64,000 nt of DNA. Origin: Aphidius gifuensis (taxonomy: Eukaryota > Arthropoda > Insecta > Hymenoptera > Braconidae). The stretch is taken from contig NC_057791.1 in the NCBI RefSeq assembly GCF_014905175.1, positions 8,256,492 to 8,320,491 on the forward strand. Direction: 5' to 3'. The notes under the pieces are model-generated. The model had not been told where the DNA came from. It did no database searches and was given only the letters and a program-made list of their open reading frames with translations. Shown here piece after piece: positions 58,385-64,000 of this stretch. Positions within the stretch are counted from its first letter, which is position 1; each line of letters starts with the position of its first letter. The position numbers were made by a program, and so were the translations under genes.

Positions 58385-60245
58385 TTTTTTCTCAAAAACT
58401 ATTGAAGCGAGCAAAAAAACCCATAATGCGGGCGATAGAGTTTTTTGAAACGCAAAATATGAGCCTAAAACGAAGTTGCTATCTCATATTTACGTATAGT
58501 TATTCATTTTCTAATTTTTCACAATTGCTAAAAAGTTCATTTAAAATGCTAGAACTTTTAAGATAATGAAAATAGAAACATCATATTAGGCTCAATTGAA
58601 AGTTCTCGTGAAGCTCTGTTATGGGATATGAAGGTTTTTCCTCGGCCTTGAAAAGTCTTCGATAAAAAAAATTAATTATTTGATTTTTTTTTTTTCTATT
58701 CTGGAGTTTTTTTTTTTCTTCTCGAAAACTACACTGAGAGAAATTTTAACTAAGAATTACAAAAGTAGAAGAAAAAATTACAAAATAAATAGTAAAAACT
58801 GCGTTCCCCCGTCATTTATAAGAATTATTCGTATATTGATAGATAATTTTTACAATAAAATTATGTAAAAAATCTGGCCATTGACTATATACAATACTAA
58901 GCCATAAAATTTACACAATTTTATTGTAATTTCTGTTTAAAAAAATGACTAAATTCGCGACACTCACAAGTAAATTTTAGCAGACTGAGAATTTACCCAC
59001 TACCGGTTTTGGAATTTACTAAATTTTATTCAAAAGTTGGACATTTTTTGTGTTAAGTTGGGCAGTTTGTGCTAGATTCACGAAGAATAGCAATCAATTC
59101 CCGGCAACATTTTTTCTTTTCTGTTTACACGCTCAAAACTCGAAAACTAATTGTTAAATAGAAAAAAGTTATTCTTGATAAATTGTTTAGAAATAAATAA
59201 CCAATAATAAACCTCGCTTAACCCCATACCTAGCTTCAACAGATAAGGCTGTAGAAATGCTTGAAATTACATGACAGTTCAATCATTTGTTCAATCGGTC
59301 GGCCATCTTTGTGTTATTTTGCCCCACAAATAGAATTTTTACAAAGCTATATAGTAAAAAATATTTAAGTCTATGCTAACTTTTATATGTCTACATGATA
59401 ATTTTTATTATATATATAAGAATATTTATTAAATTGTGCAGTATTTTTTATTCAACCATATAATAATTTTTATTCTTTTCACAAAACATGCATGTCTTTA
59501 TTTTAATTAACTCATAACTCATTATCTAAGAGATTAATCAAAAAAAGTAATTCTTTATAAATTGTTCAGAATTGAATTTTCAATAATAAACTTCACTCAA
59601 CCCCATGTCCATCTGCAATAGATAACGATGTATAGAGGCTTGAAGTAACCCAACAATTTTTTGACATTTTACACATTTTACATAATTTTATTGTAGAATT
59701 CCATCTCTCGCGGCCAGTTCCAGAAGTAAAACAAAAATTACAAAGCAGTATAGTAATTTCTATTCAACCGTGATTTTAATTTTTAGTTAATATTTCTCTC
59801 AGTGTATTGAAAATAGCAGCAAAAACTCATTATGCGGGCGATAGAGTTTTCGAAGACGCATCATTAAAGCCTAATACGATGCCTTTATGTCAACTCTACG
59901 TTGAGTTATTCATTGCCTAATTTTTTAAAATTGTTAAAAAATTGATTAAAAATGCTATAACTTTTAGGATAATGAAGATAAAAACATTATATTAGGCTCA
60001 ATTGAAAGTTTTTAACAGGGTCTATTATAACGTATGTAAGTTTTTCCTTGGCTTCCAATAGTTTTCGAGAAAAAAAATTAAATATCTGTTTTTTTTTTTT
60101 TCGATTTCAAAGTTTTTTTTTTTTTTTTCGAAAACTATTGTAAATAACAGAAAAACCCACGAGCGGGTGATAGAGTTTTCGAAGACGCATCATTTAAGCC
60201 TAGTACGAAGACTTTACGCCATTTATTTCGTAAGTTATGATTTTT
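58385..60245. repeat. Tandem repeat of about 340 bp, 2.3 units, split by TA-2
   Basis: Units start at CGAAAACTATTG-type sequence (about 58389, 59806 after the insertion, and 60127) with GCGGGCGATAGAGTTTT and TATTAGGCTCAATTGAAAG inside. The third unit is incomplete. A fragment of the same family is at 45953-46157. Confidence 0.75.
58732..59804. mobile_element. TA-2 element, copy 2
   Basis: Ends CACTGAGAGAAATTTTAACT and ATATTTCTCTCAGTG, with TA at 58730-58731 and 59805-59806. The neighbouring tandem unit shows the empty site as CGAAAACTATTG with a single TA, so the TA duplication is confirmed. About 1073 bp, nearly identical to 19568-20652. Confidence 0.88.
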
Positions 60246-60374
60246 TTTTTTTTTTCACCCATGAATACAATACTGCGGCTGAGCCTATGGCTCCTAGCCT
60301 CCGTAATAAAGCTGAATTCTATTCTCATGTAATGTATGTCATCAATGTATACACACTCCAAAAATATATTGTCT
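60246..60374. other. Short spacer
   Basis: No feature recognised beyond short open frames. Confidence 0.4.
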
Positions 60375-61238
60375 CACACAGTAAAAAAAAAATGTAAAAT
60401 TAAACATTTTTTGAATGTCAAAATCAGTCTACACTTTTTTAAATGTTAAAAAATTAACATTTAAAAAAATGTTAAATATTAACATACAAAAAAATGTTGA
60501 AAATTAATACTCGAAAAAATGTTGAAATTGAACATTTGAAAAAGTGTAGACCGATTTTGACATCCAAAAAAATGTTAAAAATTTGACATTTAAAAAAACG
60601 TAAATTGTCTTAAAGAAAATATGCATATAAATATGATTATGTTTCAACATATTTATTTCAATCTTTTCTTAATTATAAAATTACAAGCAATCACATAAAC
60701 TATGAATAATAATATTAATATTCACAAAATACATTTATTTGTAATAAAATGGATATATATTATTTAAAAAAAATTGACACAAACGAGCAAAATCATAGGT
60801 TGACATATTGATAATAAAAAGTAAATAATTATTTATTCCGAAGGGATATGATTTCGATGAAACAAAAAAAAAAGATGAACTAAAGAATAACTTGTGTTTT
60901 GTAACTTCTTCAATTATATTATTTATTTTGACAATATGTATTAAACTTATTTCGGTAACACAAAGTTTTATTTGGCGTCGTTCACTGGTAGAAGTGAGGG
61001 AAAATAATTGATGCAACTCAAAAGACCTAGCGGTCATCTCTCAACTAATTTTTAACATCTGAAAAATGTCAAATTCAAAATTCAACATTTTTTTAAGTGT
61101 TAATTTTATGTGTAAAATAAATTGACATTTTTTTAAATGTCAAATTTCCATGTAACACTTGAAAAAATGTTAAAAATTTGACATTTTTATTTTAACATTT
61201 ATATTTTTTTTACATTTTACATTTTTTTTTTACTGCGT
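60375..61238. mobile_element. Inverted-repeat element of AAATGTTAAAAAT words
   Basis: Ends CACAGTAAAAAAAAAATGTA and ACATTTTTTTTTTACTGCG are inverted. Both arms (60375-60600 and 61050-61238) consist of AAATGTTAAAA / TTTTAACATTT words. The middle is ordinary AT-rich sequence. No clean target duplication was found. Confidence 0.6.
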
Positions 61239-61710
61239 ATAAAAAAAATCAATTATACAAAAATACTGTAGTCTCTTGTTTTTACAACGACTATAAATAA
61301 ATAAATTACACCTATTATCAATAATATTATAACTTTATTTCAATGGCTATGAAATTTCGCTCAATGAGAACTCCTTGTCTCTTAATCTTCCTCACAGAAT
61401 TTTGTCAGGGCTCTCTCTGGATCGACGTCGATCCGAGCTCGATCTTTGACGTCCAGTGGAAGTTGGCTGTCGAAAATCGACTTAGATTTCTACCTGGGTG
61501 TGCTCAATCAGAGAGCTTGCTCACAACTCATTTGGAGGGGAAATACTCGCCAAGGTTCGTGCTTGCTTTTCCAAATTCGTTGTGAACACACGCTCTGCCT
61601 GGGCACTTGTAACGAAATATACTATTTTAATTATATAAAAAGAATTATTCATTTAATTTATCTTATTAGACAACAAAAAAAAAACAAAGTTTTTTCTACA
61701 AAAAAGAGTC
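61239..61710. repeat. Spacer with CCC-type end and left part of a split repeat
   Basis: 61385-61500 has CGACGTCGATC words and ends TAGATTTCTACCTGGG, like 32600-32978. 61640-61710 with TCTACAAAAAAGAGTC is the left part of the repeat also seen whole at 26515-26640; its right part resumes at 62623. Confidence 0.55.
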
Positions 61711-61712
61711 AA

Positions 61713-62620
61713 CCCAGGTAAGAGTTCTCGGGCTTGAACAACTGTGCCAGGCTTGTGCGAGGGTCGTGTATCAAGCCTTGGGAGCACAGGCTTGATACAA
61801 GCTTGTGCCCATTGTTTTCCCCGGCCTCACACGAGCCTTGTTAGCACAGGCTTGACACAAGACTGTCTCCGTTGTTTAAAACCGGCCTCACACAGGCCTC
61901 AATAGTCCAAGCTGGTGTCAAGCCTGTTTTTTTTGTTTTCCCCGACTTCACACGAGCCTTGTTAGCACAGGCTTGACACAACTCTGTTTCCGTTGTTTTT
62001 GTCTGTCTCACATAGACCTCAATAGTCCAAGCTGGTGTCAAGCCTGTTTTTTTTTGTTTTCCCCGGCCTCACACGAGCCTTGTGTCAAGCCCGTTTTACC
62101 AAGCCTCACACGGGACTTGACTCGTGCATATATTCAATTAAAAAAAAAAAATTATATCAATTAGATCTATAAATTGTAAATTGAAATATTAAATAACAAT
62201 TATAAGGTTTTGACTATCGTGCCTGGCTTTTACAAGGACTGTGAATTGACTCTCGAATAAATTCATTCATATAAAAAATTTTGACCGACTCTTTCATGAA
62301 TACCCCGGTGGTTGACTTGATAGAGCATTGGAGTTCCACGTAAGAGACCTAGGATCGATCCCCCGTTACAAATAATAATGTCCAATTAATAAATTAATAA
62401 TAATTGTTTATTTATATTTTTTTATAATTTTTTTGCAAGCCGGTGTCAGGCGTGGGAACACAAGACTGTGTCAAGCCTGGGAACACAAGCCTGTGTCAAG
62501 CCGGATACACTAGTCCGGCACCAGTAAATAAATCGTGAACATTCTACACTTGACACAGGCCCGAGAGCCGGGTAATCAGGCTTGTCCCAGTCTTGTGCCC
62601 ATCGTCACTTCCTACCTGGG
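61713..62620. mobile_element. CCC-5 element, copy 3 (complete)
   Basis: Starts CCCAGGTAAGAGTTCTC and ends TCACTTCCTACCTGGG. AA at 61711-61712 and 62621-62622. It divides a repeat whose empty version is at 26575-26640 (AAGAGTCAAGTATTCGAAAT). tRNA-like cassette at 62310-62368. At 908 bp it is the shortest CCC-5 copy, with few internal units. Confidence 0.9.
62310..62368 (+). other. tRNA-like cassette of CCC-5, copy 3
   Basis: CCCCGGTGGTTGACTTGATAG, GTTCCACGTAAG and CTAGGATCGATCCCCCG. Degenerate A and B boxes in the usual order. Confidence 0.55.
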
Positions 62621-62622
62621 AA

Positions 62623-62740
62623 GCGATCGAAATTGTCACTATAATTGTAAGTATATTAATTTAGATATGACATTTGTTCCTTTGATCTATTTCGTTAGCA
62701 ACAAAAAAACAAACTATGTCCTACTTACTCTTTTTTTTTT
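62623..62740. repeat. Right part of the repeat split by CCC-5
   Basis: CGAAATTGTCACTATAATTG and TAGATATGACA match 26600-26640. Confidence 0.7.
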
Positions 62741-62744
62741 TTTT

Positions 62745-63500
62745 GAAGTGAAACTTCTTTACAGAGGGTAGCAAAAAAATTCGAGGCCCTGCTAGCGTTA
62801 CGCGCTCGCGTTTACTCTCTGTCACACGCTCTCCTATACTCTCTGTCACGTATACTCTTTCTGGTATACTCTCTCTGGTATACTCTCTCTGGTATACGCT
62901 CGGCCACAAGCGGATAAACTCGGAACGTCAGCTGCTATGTGTGTATGCGTGAGCGACTTTTTTTTTTTATTTAAATATTATTAAACAGTTCAACTGAGTT
63001 TAATACTTAAATAATTGATTTTTAAAAAAAATTCATTTAAACGTATTAAGCAATAGTTATCTCACGGGTTTAAAGAATCATTATTATAATAACAATAAAA
63101 TTATTATAAATATATATAAATGATGATAATTATAACAACAATAATTTTGATAATATTACCAATTATTCACAATAGTATTGATATTAATAATAATATCTAC
63201 AATAATAATATTTTGAATATAAATACTAATAATTATCAATATTTATATATAAATGTTATTGTCAATGTTATTATTTATATTATTAATATCACTGATATTA
63301 TTATAAATCGATAATATTATTGTTATTATTACTAATATTATATTGATATTATTATCATCGATGATATTTTTGAAATTATTATTTTATTTATACCATGGTT
63401 ATATATGAATAATATTATTATAAATAATAATAACTCCAATAATATTATGATTAACAATAATATCAATATAATATTAGTAATAATATCGATGGTATCAATT
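62745..63500. repeat. GAAGTTTCACTTC family, copy 3 (inverted)
   Basis: TTGAAGTGAAACTTCTTTAC, then a block with TACGCGCTCGCGTTTACTC and repeated CTCTCTGGTATA (62790-62960), then a (TAA)-type tract at 63060-63490. Inverse of 57690-58050. Confidence 0.55.
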
Positions 63501-63522
63501 ATATTGTCGCATTAAAGAATGA

Positions 63523-64000
63523 AGTGCCAAAAACGTCAATTTTAAAGGAAAAAGGGCGTAAGTGCAAATTTATAAATTTTCGGGTTTTTCATCTAATTTT
63601 AATACTTAAAAAAAAGGGAAAATGGGTGTAACAACCTTTGATAAAGGATAAAGGGCGTATGTCCAAGGATTGACGCCTTTTTTCCCGTTATCAAAATAAT
63701 TTTTGATAAAAGATGAAAGGCATATTTTCAATTTTATTTGAAATTTATTTAATGGCAGGATTTTTTAAATTATTGATTGTTTACTGATAATTATACATAA
63801 TTTATTATCAATACGAAAAACATAAAAATAATTACAAATCTTCATCTTTTATTAAAAATGATTTTGAGAATGGAAAAAAGGCGTAAGTCCCTGAACATAC
63901 GCACTTTTTTTTTTCTTTAAGCCTTAAAATTAGGTGCAGGCCCGAACTCACGCCCTTTTCCTTTTAGAAAAAAAAAATTCCTAAAAATGGCACTTACGCC
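63523..64000. mobile_element. AAAGGGCGTAAGT word element, cut by window end
   Basis: GAAGTGCCAAAAACGTCAAT on the left and AAATGGCACTTACGCC on the right are inverted. AAAGGGCGTA and GGCGTAAGTCC words fill the inside. The right terminus may lie beyond 64000. Confidence 0.5.

Overview
This window looks like animal nuclear DNA from an insect: very AT-rich, gene-poor and crowded with repeats. The single recognisable host gene is a Phox2-type paired-like homeobox gene on the + strand, and its protein start (MDYSYLNQ...) and homeodomain fit insect Phox2. A hymenopteran, perhaps a parasitoid wasp, is a guess from the repeat style and the short introns, not something proved here.

Layout. Bases 1-3250 hold an interrupted MITE-like element, a tRNA-headed SINE-like copy and a small MITE. 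Bases 3260-4402 are a non-repetitive upstream island. Phox2 exon 1 is 4403-4742. Intron 1 (4743-27447, 22.7 kb) is filled with transposable elements and also carries a decayed RecQ/BLM-like helicase pseudogene, split by one of the elements, and a decayed tandem coding-derived repeat. Phox2 exon 2 is 27448-27641 and encodes homeodomain positions 1-46. From 27642 to the window end I found no third exon, so intron 2 probably runs past 64000. That stretch holds more element copies, a 5.6-kb pair of opposed repeat arrays (about 34850-40435), a decayed THAP/SWIM zinc-finger fragment pair, and a BEL/Pao retrotransposon fragment on the minus strand (about 54105-57190) that is itself split by an element.

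The main observation is the repeat architecture. Many unrelated-looking elements share a short terminus of the form CCC(G/A)..(G/A)..GAA and are flanked by exact 2-bp direct repeats: AA, AA, TA, CA, AT, CA, AA and TA in eight scorable cases. Each family's interior is built from many direct and inverted repeats of its own 10-20 bp word, and most families carry a tRNA-like cassette with a recognisable B-box. Two insertions can be validated from the window itself. One splits a BEL/Pao reading region, which resumes on the other side. The other splits a repeat whose unoccupied copy is also present here. A second group, with CAC-type ends (CACGGAGAG, CACTGAGAG, CACACAGAG, CACTGTAAA), is flanked by TA and behaves like non-autonomous Tc1/mariner-type MITEs.

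Nothing in the window looks like an intact transposase, so mobilisation would have to come from elsewhere. Apart from the two Phox2 exons, no short open reading frame in the window is convincing as an active gene. All family names and boundaries were read by eye and need alignment to a whole-genome repeat library.
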